Assembly: GCA_034336665.1 (NCBI GenBank)
Contig: CM067592.1
Coordinates: 49,865,783-49,929,782, forward strand
Reading direction: 5' to 3'
From: Luscinia megarhynchos
Lineage: Eukaryota > Chordata > Aves > Passeriformes > Turdidae
DNA: 64,000 nucleotides
Shown here: one piece after another, positions 51,301 to 64,000 of the stretch
How positions within the stretch are numbered: position 1 is the first letter of the stretch
How the letters are laid out: every line of letters starts with the position of its first letter
Translations under genes and position numbers: made by a program
The notes under the pieces: model-generated
Told to the model about the DNA's origin: nothing
Databases searched by the model: none
What the model saw: only the letters and a program-made list of their open reading frames with translations

Positions 51301-53673
51301 AACCCTATCCTCAGCTTTATCAAATCTAAAGCCCACATGAATTCCATAACTCACAGGTTTGGGAGATTTTCCAGTCTACTGTACACATGGTGTGTAAAGG
51401 GATTTTATTCTAAAATAAAATGTTCTGCTAATATTGCATCAGATTCCTGATTTCCTACCTTTTCCACAGCTACCTGCCCATGCACACTCCAACCTCTTGC
51501 TGAATCTCATTCTGGGAATTTCAGGTAGTAGGTTTGGCCAGACTTTGTAAAAAATAATGGCTGGATTGTGTGGGAACAGAGAAAACATGTCTTGCTCAAA
51601 ATATGTTTCCTCTTCTCAGCAGGAATTCAGAATGTGTCTGCTTCAAACATCTGTCTTTACCTTTGAAGGTGCACAGAATTTTTTTGGTGTTTAAACCATG
51701 GCTATCTTTGTCAAGAAAACATCCTTTCTCTGAGAAACCCATCTCCTTCCATCTTCACACATTTGTCTGGTTTAAAACATGCTAATGACTTAACATGAAA
51801 GCAGCTTTGGAGGTGTCTGTGCTCTAGCTGGACTGGGAGGAGCAGTAAGCCTCAACCCCAAATGTATGTTAGCATCACCTCTTTCTGGGCCTTAACACTT
51901 AGTGTTTTGCGTATGTCTGTTCATCCATCCAATCCTCATCACCTTCTTTCAATTCAGAAAAAATAAAGCAGGAAACTCTTTCTAAGGGGACACACCATCT
52001 TTACTACCAGTGATACTTCTGCTGGCACCTAGACTCCTTTGCTAGAGGCTGGCTTCTGCTCTACCTGTCATCTTCCAGTACTCACATCACCACATTGCCC
52101 CTGACAATTTAACATTGAAAAACACACAAGTATCTTGGTGAAATCTTTAGGTCAAAGCCTTTTTTTTTAAACCAGACACACTTCTGCACCTATACCTGCT
52201 ACACAAAGGGTCAACTGAAGAAACATCTGACCTACCATGGTGTTTCACAGGGAGCTGACAACAACCATTGGCCAACAATTCCACTGGCACCACTAGCTTA
52301 TATCCACCATCTCTGAGCATGGAGACTCAGACACAAAGTGTCTGTGGTCAGTAGGGCTGCACCTACAGTGATCACACCTTCCCTCACCTCAGGGTGGGCC
52401 AACACCCTTCATCTTCTTTTCCTGCTTCACTGAGCAAGTCCTGACCAGAGATGATGAAGAGCAGGTTTCCCTCAGCCAGACTCACAAGTGGCAGCTGTGG
52501 GAATCTTTGTGAGCTCGCCCTTTCCAGCTCCTCGTGCTTTCTGCCCCGAGTGCTTACTGCCATGTGCTGCAGGCAGGGCATGCTCACACTCAGACTCCTG
52601 GCTTTCCTTCCGCAGATCCTATCTGCTGCATGTCTTCCCACCTGGACACCACCTGGTGACCTCTCCACGGCCTGGCACTAGGTGTGGGTGTTTCCAGCAC
52701 CACATGGTCTCCAAGCACTTTCATATCCCTGCAGCTTCTAAAGCTTTGCAAGTTTGAAACAGCAAACAGACCGAAAAGCCTGGGGAGAACCAGTAACAAA
52801 ATAAAACTAACTGAAGAGAAAATGAAACTGGGCTGCAGCAAGCCATGAGAACTGACCTGCTTACTTCATGGGTGCTTGCCAAACTCTAGCCCATGTTAAC
52901 ACTCAATGTAAATCCCTGCCTGATGCTTGCTGCCTTGCAAATGAGTGTACTGGTTTTTGGCCAGCTGACCCAGCCTCCCTCAAGGATTCCACAGCTGATA
53001 TCTCTGAAGGAGAACTCCAATGCTAATGCAAATGGAGGAGACCAGGAGGGTTTCTCAGTCGATTTGCAAAGAGGAATGTACAAAATGCATTCCAAAAATA
53101 AAAGCAAAAACTTAGTCCTGTTGCAATTTATCTGTATCCATTTGAATCCCTCAAAACAAGAAAAGTAGAATTTTTTTCCCCGATCTAGCAACTGAAGGAG
53201 AGAGATGGTGCACTGCCTCTTGCAAAGGGAAAAACTAAGGCTTTTATCTATAGAAAGCATTTTGACAAAAACAGGAAGTTATTAAATGCCAGTGGTCAGC
53301 ATTCCAACTGATTTCTAAATTCATGAAGATATGTGAAGCTCATGTCTGAATAAAAGCTTGGCTGTTGCCAAAGCAATCTGATTATTTATCTCTCTGTAAA
53401 GACAAACAGTAGTCCTCATGGAGTTTCTCTGTTGCCAAAAAGCCTGACACACAGAGAAAATTTTAGTTTCTTTTTCAATTTTCGGGTGTTCTAAACAAAT
53501 CTTTATGCTCCAACTTGGAAAAAAAATACTCCTACAGTCTTAAATCAGTGCTGGTAGCTTGGCCGGAAAATGAACACGTAAGCCCAGCTGATAAGGGGCT
53601 CCTGGTACTGGCCTCCCTGGGTCACAGGGCAAAGAAAAGCAGGCAAGAGATGTCTGGGGAAAACTAGAAGCAA

Positions 53674-54120
53674 GAATCGTAGAATCCCAGAAAGATTTGG
53701 GTTGGAAGGGACCTTAAACATAATTTAATTCTAACCCCTTGCCATGAGAAGGGATGCCACCCACTTCATCAGGTTGCTCAGGGCCCTGTCCTTCAACACT
53801 TCTAGCGATGGGACAGCCACAACTTCTCTGGGCAACCTTTCCAGAGCCTCATCACCCTCACAGAAAAGAATTTCTTCCCAATTTATAATCTTAGTCTATT
53901 CATTTTCCATTTAAAGCCATTCCCACTTGTTCTATCACTCCGTGCTCTTGTCAGAAGTCCCTCTTCAGTGCTCTTGAAGGCCCCTTTCTGGTACTGAGAG
54001 CTTCTCTAAGTTCTTCCCAGAGCCTTTTCTTCTTCAGGCTGAACAAGCCCAATGCTCTCAGCCTCTGCTCCAGCCCTCTGATCATCTTGGTCCTCCTCTG
54101 AATCCGCTCTAAAGGGTCCA
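53674..54120 (-). mobile_element. CR1 LINE 3' end, degraded, minus orientation, inside the LPAR1 intron
   Basis: The plus strand opens with AATCGTAGAATCCCAGAAAG and then GGGTTGGAAGGGACCTTAAA, the reverse complement of the CR1 3' terminus. The body continues through the typical GTTGCTCAGGGCC and ACTTCTCTGGGCAACC blocks. Reading the minus strand near 54000-54120 gives an ERIQRR...TKMIRGLE...LGLFSL series that matches the C-terminal part of CR1 ORF2. The element lies in the same orientation as LPAR1 transcription. It is 5'-truncated at about 54120 and no longer codes. Confidence 0.93.
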
Positions 54121-56109
54121 AGAAACAACCTTTAGCTCGTATCTGGCAACCTGATTTCACTCCCTAGTCCAAAGTCAGCTAGGATTCTCTTTAGGGACCC
54201 TGACTGCTCATAAGAATGACTTGGGACTTCAGGTGAGGGACATACGTCTCCCTGAACAGCAAGAAGACCCTGCCTGAAGGGTCTGGGTGAGGCTTTCAGG
54301 TCCCAGATGTGGGGCAGCTGGAGGTCAGCAGGTCTCCTGAGACGTGAACATGCCTCTGCAGGAGTGAAGGCTCACTGCAAGAGGCCATGTGAGGCAGGAG
54401 CAGCACAGCTGGCACACTACAAGCAGGGCTTGCAGACTGGACTGTCCTCTGCCTGCTTCTGCAAAGTACATTTAGTGTGATTGGGACTTGAATGTTTTGC
54501 TGATTTTCTAGGAGGTGCAGTTTCCAGTCACAGAAAAATAATTCACAGCCACATTAAAAAAGCTCTGTTCTGTCCACTTTTCCTACATAAATCCATATAC
54601 CTTCTGTGGTACTCTGCTACTTTCCCAGACATGGTCAGAATGCTATGCTCAAACAATACAGCACGTTTAGTGGATATCAAACAACCTTGCTACATGAGAT
54701 TGTTTAATTGTATTTTCCTTTGTTGTTAAGGACATTAAGTGTTACTGGTATTATGTTTGGATAAGCTCCAGTTGCAGCACAAGATTCCAAATGAAGTCTG
54801 GGTGGATGCAGTTTAATATGTAAAGGACTGCCTTGATTCTTACATAAGATTAACTAATAATATCAGAAGAAAAAATATTAGACTCTGACAGTTTCCTTAA
54901 TAGGAATAAAGCTTGTTTCTCTCATGCTAATACCAGACTCCGAATAGGAGAAAGTGTTACCAAGTGTTACCAGCTCTATCTCAACTGCAACAAAACGGTG
55001 TGTGCTTTTAATTTATACAGCCATACTGCCATTTATCTGATCATGGCTATCTGGTTAAGCTGTAGTAGACATTCTTTGAGGGAATTGCATTAAGATCGGT
55101 CACACAAAATAGTTTTCAGAAGCAGAATCCATGCTGACAGCTGCGCCTCTCTGAGAAAATGAAGAGCACAAGCTCCAAAGTGAAGTGGGCAACAGGGTAA
55201 GCCCCAATGGATAAGAGAATGCCACTCTAAGATAAATCTGCTTGGAAAAATCTGCCTCTCTTTGGACAAGTTAGTATACACAAGTTAGAAAAGCCTTTCT
55301 ACTCCTCACCTGAATGTAACAACTCAAACTACTGCCTTAAAGCAGAAGCTGCCTTGGACAGACTACACATGAAATGCACTGCACTAAGCTTCCTGCACAC
55401 CTCACCACCCAGGCAGTATTAAGGTAATTCAGACATTATTCAGGCTATCAGACCATGAGGGAGGCATCTACAAATGGCACTGCTAAAACAGAGGGGAGCA
55501 GACAGATGTGGCATGGCACATCACAGGAGTAGCACTGAGTGAAGAACCACCCATGTTTTGATTGTGGTAAGTATATACTTACAGATTATCAAAAGGGTAA
55601 ATTCTAGGTTTTGGCACTTAATTCTGTATGTACCTGTTAAAATTATCTAGATGAGGCTGGTATCTAGGGCAGAAAATAAGGTTTTGTTTCCACACTGTAA
55701 AGATTAGACATTATTTAATGGGATGCAGCTATATTTGGATCTCACAGATTCCTCCGTATTCCCCATTAGGATGCTTGCTGTCTTGCTGCATATAATTTCA
55801 GTGGAGTAACAACTAAAGTTCCCATACTTCAAACAATAAATTCAGTGAACAGAACTGGAAAAGTTTCACTGCTGCTAATGGATTCTAGGCGCAGCTCCTC
55901 TGTGTTTTCTTTTTCTCTCTCTTTTTTTTTTTTTTTAATTTAACCTAGCAGAATCTAGAATCAGTTAGTTCTTTCTCTCAGCAGTTCACACTGGTGTAAA
56001 CACCTGGAAATATAGTTACACACTCATGACTGCAAATAAGGATATCCCAGTCTCATCCACTTAGAGGATTAGTCCTTAAAATGGCTCCTGGATTACACAA
56101 GTGATGGGT

Positions 56110-56135
56110 CTTCTCCCTACGACTTCTCCCTACGA
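56110..56135 (+). repeat. 13-bp perfect tandem duplication
   Basis: CTTCTCCCTACGA is repeated once without a gap. It lies inside the LPAR1 intron. Confidence 0.9.
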
Positions 56136-59100
56136 CTAAGTTTCCCCAAAATCACTGCATTTTTTGGAGATGTGAGCTTGATTCGTCATACAGAACAGAT
56201 CCTTGTGTTTCCATTGGCTTACAGGGGCAGTCTTCTACCTTTGGAAGTCTGCTTTCCTGTTCTAAATTTAATCTCTGCTAAGAAAAGTATGGCACCTAAA
56301 TGCATCCAAGAATAGTCCTTGGACCGTGTTAGCACCACATGCTTGGTCAGTTGGCTTAAAGATTGCCATATACATAGCCTCTGAAACCACAAAAAAGCTC
56401 ACTATCATGCTATTTTGAAGGTTACTCAATCTGCATGTTTCTGAGGATGTGACTTCTTTGACCTCTGGCAGACAGTTTGCTCCAGTATAAAGACTGTAGG
56501 TTTTGGCTATATATAACAAGGAACAACAATGATGAAGGCGCTAAGTCTCTTAACTTTCAGCTCCCTTACGCCCACCCTCTCATGAAAAAGCAATTGAATG
56601 GCAGCAGAAAACTGAAATAACTGTGCCAAAAATGGGCTGACTCCCAGCCACCTTCATCTCTTCCAGAAGTGTTCGTGAGCAGTGCCAGACAAAGGTCATT
56701 TAGATCCAGCCCCTATCTGCTATGCTAGGAAAGCAGAGGTGCTAACATTGGTGCTTTCCCTGTAGTGTGCCTTGCCTGCTGCTTGGCTTTGTCCTGTGTT
56801 TTCTGCTGCTGGGCATGCACAGGGGTTCCCAGTGAACTCTTGGCTGCTCCAATGAGACTGTCAAAGACAACAGTCATCACTCTCTTCTGTCACCTGTCTT
56901 CAGCCTAAGGGCAATGCCAGCTTGTTTCTCACAGTGACACAGAGAAGCTGCTGCTGCCAGGGCAGAGCTCATGGCTGTGCTCACACAGGGCTCCCAATGG
57001 ACCTGCCAGTGAACGTGCTGCTTCTGCACTGCAAGAACTTGAAAACACTTCCCTTTTAGCACTCTCTGCTTGCCATGGACTTCAGTCCTCGAGTGGTAAA
57101 GGATTTATACGTTATCTGATGTGAAATCTTTGCCAGCTGCAAATTAAACAATCAAGGATTTTTCAGAACAGAAAAGACAGTTTAAACGACCCTTTAAGAT
57201 GCAGACCAAGGTGATCTGGTAAAAATGCACGTCACCATTATGTACAGCAGGGTAGAACTCTACTCTTAAAAATAACCACTAATAACAATTCCATCAGATG
57301 TGGCAGATAATGATGTACAATGAAAACACTTGTGAAAGAATTTGCTTCACACTTGAAGTGCCTGAGACTTCATGCAGACAGTGATGAAGCATCCAGAAAG
57401 CAAGCCTACTTTGTTGTCTCATCTGATGGCCCTTATGTCTGCCTAGCCCCTCTGACTGATCCTGTGCCATCCCCAGGCCTGTCTGTGGAGCACGCTGCCC
57501 TGACCTCTCCGTGTGAACAGGCTCTAGGTGCAGGGCTGGGATGTCTGCTCCAAGGGAGGGGACAGCACACAAGCAGGGAGCCAGCCATCAAAGGAACTGT
57601 AATTCCACTAACTCCCACAAGCAATTGCAAAAACAAACAGTTGCAATCGCCACAGCATTGAAAGCTAGCCTCTGAAAGGAAAACAAAAGATTCCTCCATA
57701 CTCTGTGGAAACCCACAATAAATTTTGGCAAAGTTATCAGTCCTCAAAAGAAGGTCTTATTATGCCTAGGCCACCTACTGTATTGTGTCCTTCTGCTTCA
57801 AACAATACAATGGATGCAGGATTGTGAAATGGGAAACTGAACCAGTGCAACATCAGTTGTTGTTGCCCGATGGAAGAGGAATCAAAGGAACAAGACTGCT
57901 ACTAAACCACAAAGACAATTTCCACTTGCATTACATTCAGCAGCTGCACGTCTGCAGCTCACCTATGGGGCAGAGGAAGCAGTAAATTGACAGACTAGCA
58001 GAAGGGGTAAAACAGGGCTGAGAGGATAAAAAAAAAGACACCTCCTCAAATCCCTGCTCCCAGCTTTTGTATTGTGCCATGTTATAAAAAATGTACCACA
58101 CCCAGCACTGTACCCACCAGCACTGCTCAATATTACGAGCACATGCCCAGGAGGTAGAAGCTTGGGACACAGGAAATATGTTTTGTTGCAATGCTAACTA
58201 ATCAAAGCACTTCCACTGAGTACTCCCCAACTAACAACCCCCTCCCCCTTCAAAATAGTACCTGTGGTGTCATTCTGATGTTTTAATTCATCACTGCTCA
58301 CAGTAGTTCAACTCAGATTATTTTAGAATGGACATGCTGATATAAGAATCAGAAAGACTTCTGCAGGATTGTGTATTTTTATTTTGTTTTAGCAGATACT
58401 TGAAGGCTTGTGCCTAAACCAAACAGGAAATTGCATGAGATAAAATGAGACCTTCCAGGCAAAAAAGCCCTTCACTGAGGAATTTTTGGGTTTTAAAAAA
58501 AGAGATAAACAAGCAATTAGTACACTGTAAGAAAATTGTTTGCAAAATCCTTCTACTCAGCAAAATAATTGCTTCTAAGAAGTACCTCTGCTGATCTAAA
58601 CAAAAAGCAAAGCTTTTTTCCTTTTTCAGAAAAGATTAAAACTCTACTAACTACTCATCAATGCATTGAAGGGCACCATTCAGAGATGACTTTATTTTCT
58701 TTTAAAATGTTTTAACAATGGAATATTCAAGCAACTCCAATACAGCAGCAGTGTGTAAGGAACATGTATAGAGAAAAAACCCTTAGGTAAACTTAGATCA
58801 ACTTTTGCTGGACTTAATTTGAAGTTCCTGGGGATACTTGTTGGCTTCTCGTTTTTCTACAGAGCTCAGAGCAGTGGCCATACCAAAATCAGGCTAGCTA
58901 AATGAGGGACAAGTGCAAGGCAGAGGGGCCATTTCAGTGCTGTAAGAAAAGCCCATGCTTCTGCTCCTTCTCTTAAACTTAATAGCCTGGAGATTGAGCA
59001 CAGCTGTGCCTTAAATAATAAGGAGCTAAACCAACCATCACTGCAAGTTTTCTATCTGCTGGGCTCCAACTGATCTGCAAGCTATGAGGGGAGAAAAAGA

Positions 59101-62100
59101 GCAGAGATGTCTCTGTCCCAGGAATTTTCTAGGAGAGGCATGTAACAAGGGATGAGCCCTCTTATTTGCCCTTCAAAATAAGGACCGTTCAGTTTCTTTA
59201 GTCATCCAGTGACACCACAAGGACTTTATTGGCAATGGTGCTCTTGCCGTTGTATTTCCATCCAAACCCTGATATTGCAATTGTACTCATTAATTACCTA
59301 CAAGCATGAGAATAGGTAGCTGTGAACAGACTGACTTACTGCAAATTCATTGATTTCACAGTATTTTCAGCACATATTTTTCTGAAAACAAGCACTCACT
59401 AACTATATTTTGCGTTGTCGGTCCTCCTGTCTTTAATTGCCTTTATTAGAAAAGGCTCATTCAAGTTTAGCCAGCTCGAATCCCTTTAAGAGTGCAGCAT
59501 CAGTAGCTAAGCTACAGGTGCAGAGCAAGGGATGTGGTCTGTGCAGGACAGTTTTCACTCCCTGCTACTTTAATCCACTTTTTGTGGAGCTCACGTGCGA
59601 AGCTGGCTGAGCACTTTGCAGTGTTGGGATGCCATGTGAGTCTCTTGGGTTGGTGAGTTCCATGCTCCACTGCACAAGACATCATCCTAGTTACAACCCA
59701 GCCCCTCTTTCCCCTTACTGACATGGCTTTCACATGAACTTTGCTCTCCTCCCACATGGCCCATGGCTGGAGCAGCTTGCATCAGTACCTGAACCATGGG
59801 GTTTTGTAAAACCCAAGCTGGGTGTGCCTGGGAAAGGGAATGAATGAGAATGGAGAGGAGCAGTATTGCTGGACCCCTCTTACCCTCCCCAAACAGGAGA
59901 GATTTGCTCCAGTAAGTTATTAACACTGTGCTGTCTCAGATGGTACTGGATCTCACGTTTTCTCAGTGGGCCACAGGAGCTCTCTTGAGATAAAAACTGC
60001 AGCTGTTGAAATCCACCTTTTTGATGGCTTTGATGTGTTCTATGTAGGTGCAATTATGGCACCATGTTATTGCACTTATGGCTATATGTTTCATTCATAA
60101 AAGCAACAAACAAAAAAAAAAACCAAAAAAGGCACGTGTAACTGATCCAACACATGGATGTTCTTATCTCTTCCTTCTTATTCTGCATGACAGACTAATT
60201 CCTATATTCATACAGGTTACTTTGTGCAGGAGCTATGGGTTGATGGGAGAGGGCTGAATGCAGAGATCCTCCAAGGATACGCTATGGCTGTAAGACACTG
60301 CAGCTAGCTATGAAGTCTCAGCTTGAACATTGCTGCAATGCAAGCTTTTTTGAGTGGAAAATTCAGACGTTCACAGTAGATGGGGCAGTGCACAAGCAAG
60401 ACCAAACTCACCAATAAGTAAGGAAAGGAGATGGTTTGCTAGTTGCAGTAGACATTGTCAGGATATTTGAGATAAGCAGTGAGATGACCATATATAGGTG
60501 CCACCATATGAGCACTGCCCATGAGCACAGGGAAAGGAAGAGGCAGAGTAACAATGCCTGCATGAGCACTGCATATCACTGCAACAGACACGTGTAAAAG
60601 TTTATGGATGAAACTTAAAATGCAATCTTTTCGAGAGAAATGTTGTGTTGAGATGTGTCAGACAGGTGGAAAGAGAATCCCAAGAATTGTTTTATAGCAG
60701 AAGAGAGCCAAATGTCACTTGCCACCTCTCCATCTTTATCCTAGCTGTCCTTTCTCAATGTATCCAGTGATGGTCAATGGGCTGTACACATCTCCTCACC
60801 CCTAGGAACACCTACTGGGTCAGACTCAGCTACACCAAGTGTTATACTAATGGAAATTCAGAAAGCCAGCTTATGCTGTCATCACACGTTTAGTGCATAT
60901 AGTCATCTTGCAACTTAATGCATTCTTCGTCACCTGTATTATTTGTATTTTAGGCACTCATGCGTGCTTTCACAGAGAGTTTTCTGATCATGAGCAATCC
61001 AAGAAGAACCTGCATCTCCACTGCTCATGAAATGACACTATTTTGTACCTGGCTGTGAGAGCTATTGTATGCCATCAGACCTTTTCATTCTGGCTGTGGG
61101 GGTTCACTAGGTTTACAGTGTATTGTATGGTACTGGTCTACCTGTGAGATTGTAATTGGAGCAGTTCTTATTGAACATGGCTGGATTTAGAGTGCTGCAT
61201 TGTCTCTGTATTTCTGTTACTCAGTGTTGAATTGTCTTTGACCCAGAATCCAAGCCCAGCCGACACCAGCCCCTTTGATATCTGAGGACTAGCTGGAACA
61301 CAAGGGCATTTATTTTCCTGTTAAATTTCCTTATTCTTCATGTGTCAGAAAGGTTTGCCTTCCTCCTAATGTGACAGCATCACAGAGGTGTCTTTATCAG
61401 CCCTTGAGTGCTTTGAACGCTAAGCAAGTCCTCTAGCCAGAAGAGACTGCCACAAAGAGGACAGCTGTGGTCACAGCAATAAGGGGTCTCCTGGAAAACC
61501 TTCATACCAAGGGCACAAACTGCAATATGCATACACACCCTTTAATCAAATATGGTGAAAATATCCTAACACAGTCCTCCATCTAAATTAAAGAGAAATT
61601 AATATATGAACCAAGCTACTGAATCATTAAATATTTCCAGATATTTCTCTTACTGATACCTTTCATGTTGGTTCATCAAGTTTCCAAACCTACTGGTAGC
61701 CTAACAACTCTTTTCACGGGTCTTTAAAAGCTGGCAATGTGCCTGGTGTTTCTAAGAACTTTGTGTTTTATTTCATGAGGAGTGAGAAATAGAGGTGTTT
61801 AAAAAACAAAAAAGTACACTACCCACCTTTTCTCGTTTTTTGAAATGAGTGTCAGTGTGCGTCACAGAAGTGGAGGATATGGTTTCAAGATGTGGCAACA
61901 AACACCTCTTACTATCACGAACTTCAGGACACACATAAGTCCACTATAAAACACTGCTGTAAAATGTGCCTTCAAAATTGCATACATGCAGATATTTAGG
62001 CAATTCTATCAGGGTACTGGAGCCTGTGCACTGTACTAACACTATTTTCTATTAAAAAAATCCAACTTAACTCTTTACAACAGTATCAGAAGTTTTTTGC

Positions 62101-64000
62101 TTGGGCTGGCCCTTTTATTTGTTGTGCTTTTGTCTTCCTTACATACATCTGAGGAGATGCTCAGTGAAACTGCTGCATCTGTTACACATTTATTTACCTT
62201 TTCTGTTGGAAAGCAACTGCAGCAAAAAGAGGCAGCGAACTTAAATTTCAAATGGAAAGGATGCCAAGCTTCTCTAAAAATCCTCTGGCAAGTATAATTT
62301 TTTTGTTGTTGTTGTTATTTTGAGGGAAATCTGCAGTCAATATTGTAATATGCCACGAAGACATCTCATCAGAGATACTTTGCAAGATTCCCTGTACTGT
62401 AGGAGTCAAGGGCAATTCTTGATAGTCCATGGATGCAGGAGACCACTGCAAACTTTGAGGAGAAAGGCAAATTGTTTTAAAGTGAAGTGCATAAAGTACA
62501 AAGCTTATGAATGCTTCATGGTCAAAGTTTTAATATATTTCAGCATTGTTTTCAAGGCCAAGACTAGGTTTGAAATCTGGTTCGTGTCCCTGCTTAGATT
62601 TCAACAGTATTTTCAGAGAAATCCTTGTGTTTATACAAACAAATGCAGAGCTTGTGCTTCGGCCAGCCCTCTCCACTCATTTTAAATGCATGAGATTTTG
62701 AAGTTTAAGGCACTATTGTATGGACTGTATCCTAGAAAATTGCTACATCTGTGGCTGTACATCCCTCCCAAAGGTAAATACTCAAATATGTGCAATTTCC
62801 TTATGGATCAAACCTTAACCAGGCATTATTTCTGTGCAATCTACTTTTTCAATTACTGATGACCAATTAAGTCCTGGACTTAGGAACTGGAAATACAAGA
62901 CAACTACTAAAATAAAATAAAATCTGAAAAAATATCTTTCTGATGTTGAGTTTCCCAGAGCACTGAGGAGAGGTTATAGTCTTGGAAAGTCATGTATCCT
63001 CTGCACCTTTAATCAGTGCATGTGTCTCAGGCCTGGTTGGTTTCTGTGAGCTCCTGTGGATGCAGAGGAAGCAACCCAGGGAAATAATCCCTACACCTAG
63101 ACCCCCAAAATCTCAGCAGCAATACTAAATCGACCTGCACTTGGCCCTGTCATTTCACAACCTGGTTCCAATAATTCAAGAAAAAAAAAATTTGCTGTTT
63201 TTCTAAGAGTAAATCTCTATACATTGGATATTTATGCCTATGATAGTGGCTTGCAGGAAGCTGGCAACACTTCGTTCTCTGGAAATAGGCCTGGAATTGC
63301 TTTTCTATGCCATGCCACAAGCCAGGACAGTCTGGCAGCCCAATCCAGCTCAGAGGCACATGAGATGGAGCCACTGGTGCTCCAGGACAGGGGGGTCTCT
63401 ACTGTGAAGGCCCCAGAACATCCTTTGACAGCTCAGGCTCCCAGGAATTATCCCAGCAGTTAGCCTGGCTGTCAGAGGTGCTGCTTCTACTTGCCAGTCA
63501 AAGAGGCACAAGGCCATGCAGACAAAGTTACAAATAAAGAGAGTGGAGAGATGGGAACAGAGGGAAAGGAGAGGCAAGAAGGTGAATAATAATAATGATA
63601 AAAAAAATTAAAAGCAAAATCTCATGGGAAACAGCATCAATCAGTACTGTGTTCTCTGGAATGTGCTTAAAAGATCCTATTTCTGGAGTGCATATGGCTT
63701 TATCCACACTTCTCACTCTGCTTTCTGGGGCAAGGCCAGTGTACCTGAAAGCCTTCTGCTTTATAACAGGACTACACATGGTGAGGGCAGCAGTATTTGA
63801 CGGGTGAATTGCCAGAAAGTTCACCTAAAGAATGCTACATTACTTATTTCAAGCTAAGTACTTTGTTAGTTTACTTAAATTGATCCCTCCTCCCCATAGT
63901 GTGAACCAAGCCAAGCTTTTCTGCTGGAAAGACAGAAACCCACACAAGTAATTTTGTGCAGAACTCTGGCTAACTAGGCAAGGATCAGATCAGTGAAGGA

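Larger units (their letters stand above)
45301..64000 (-). other. LPAR1: last intron of LPAR1 (partial, extends beyond the window)
   Basis: Everything upstream of the acceptor to the end of the window is intronic by inference. No minus-strand open frame here carries the TM1-TM5 part of an EDG-type receptor, so the main coding exon lies beyond 64000 and the intron exceeds 18.7 kb. The content is unique AT-rich DNA except for one CR1 3' end (53674-54120), a 13-bp tandem duplication (56110-56135), a T-rich stretch at about 55910-55940 and an A-rich run near 60110-60130. I see no nested gene on either strand; the short open frames have no recognisable domains. Confidence 0.8.

Overview
The window reads as nuclear DNA of a bird. 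It is AT-rich and almost gene-free, it carries several degraded CR1 LINE 3' ends (the dominant avian non-LTR retrotransposon), and its one clear coding segment is a vertebrate gene: the last coding exon of LPAR1 (lysophosphatidic acid receptor 1) on the minus strand at 44983-45284. In birds LPAR1 is expected on the Z chromosome; that is recalled knowledge, not something the sequence shows. The species cannot be named from this window.

Layout. 1-43 kb: intergenic DNA 3' of LPAR1, with no coding exon I can support. It holds a 936-nt homopyrimidine (TTTC)n tract (4287-5222), a CR1 scrap near 11.2 kb, a longer CR1 3' end (13.14-13.90 kb, plus strand), a 63-unit TATAC pentanucleotide array (21441-21755), an assembly gap of 100 N (31091-31190) lying between two near-identical 3.8-kb copies (27259-31090 and 31191-35030), and a CR1 fragment at 37.78-38.03 kb. 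About 43.0-45.0 kb: probable LPAR1 3' UTR. 44983-45284: LPAR1 terminal coding exon. 45285-64000: the last LPAR1 intron, which runs out of the window and holds one CR1 3' end (53.67-54.12 kb) and otherwise unique sequence.

Gene function. The exon encodes the second half of TM6, extracellular loop 3, TM7 with the NPxxY motif, the cysteine pair after helix 8, and the cytoplasmic tail ending in a PDZ-binding HSVV. The rest of the receptor must lie beyond base 64000, so the intron in the TM6 codon region exceeds 18.7 kb here.

Main oddity. The 3.8-kb direct duplication around the N gap is best explained as an unmerged overlap of two contig ends (false duplication). The copies differ mainly by small indels, and the left copy stops at the gap in the middle of sequence that continues without a break in the right copy. 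I found no novel defence, mobile or metabolic system; long open frames elsewhere come from microsatellites, antisense shadows or chance.
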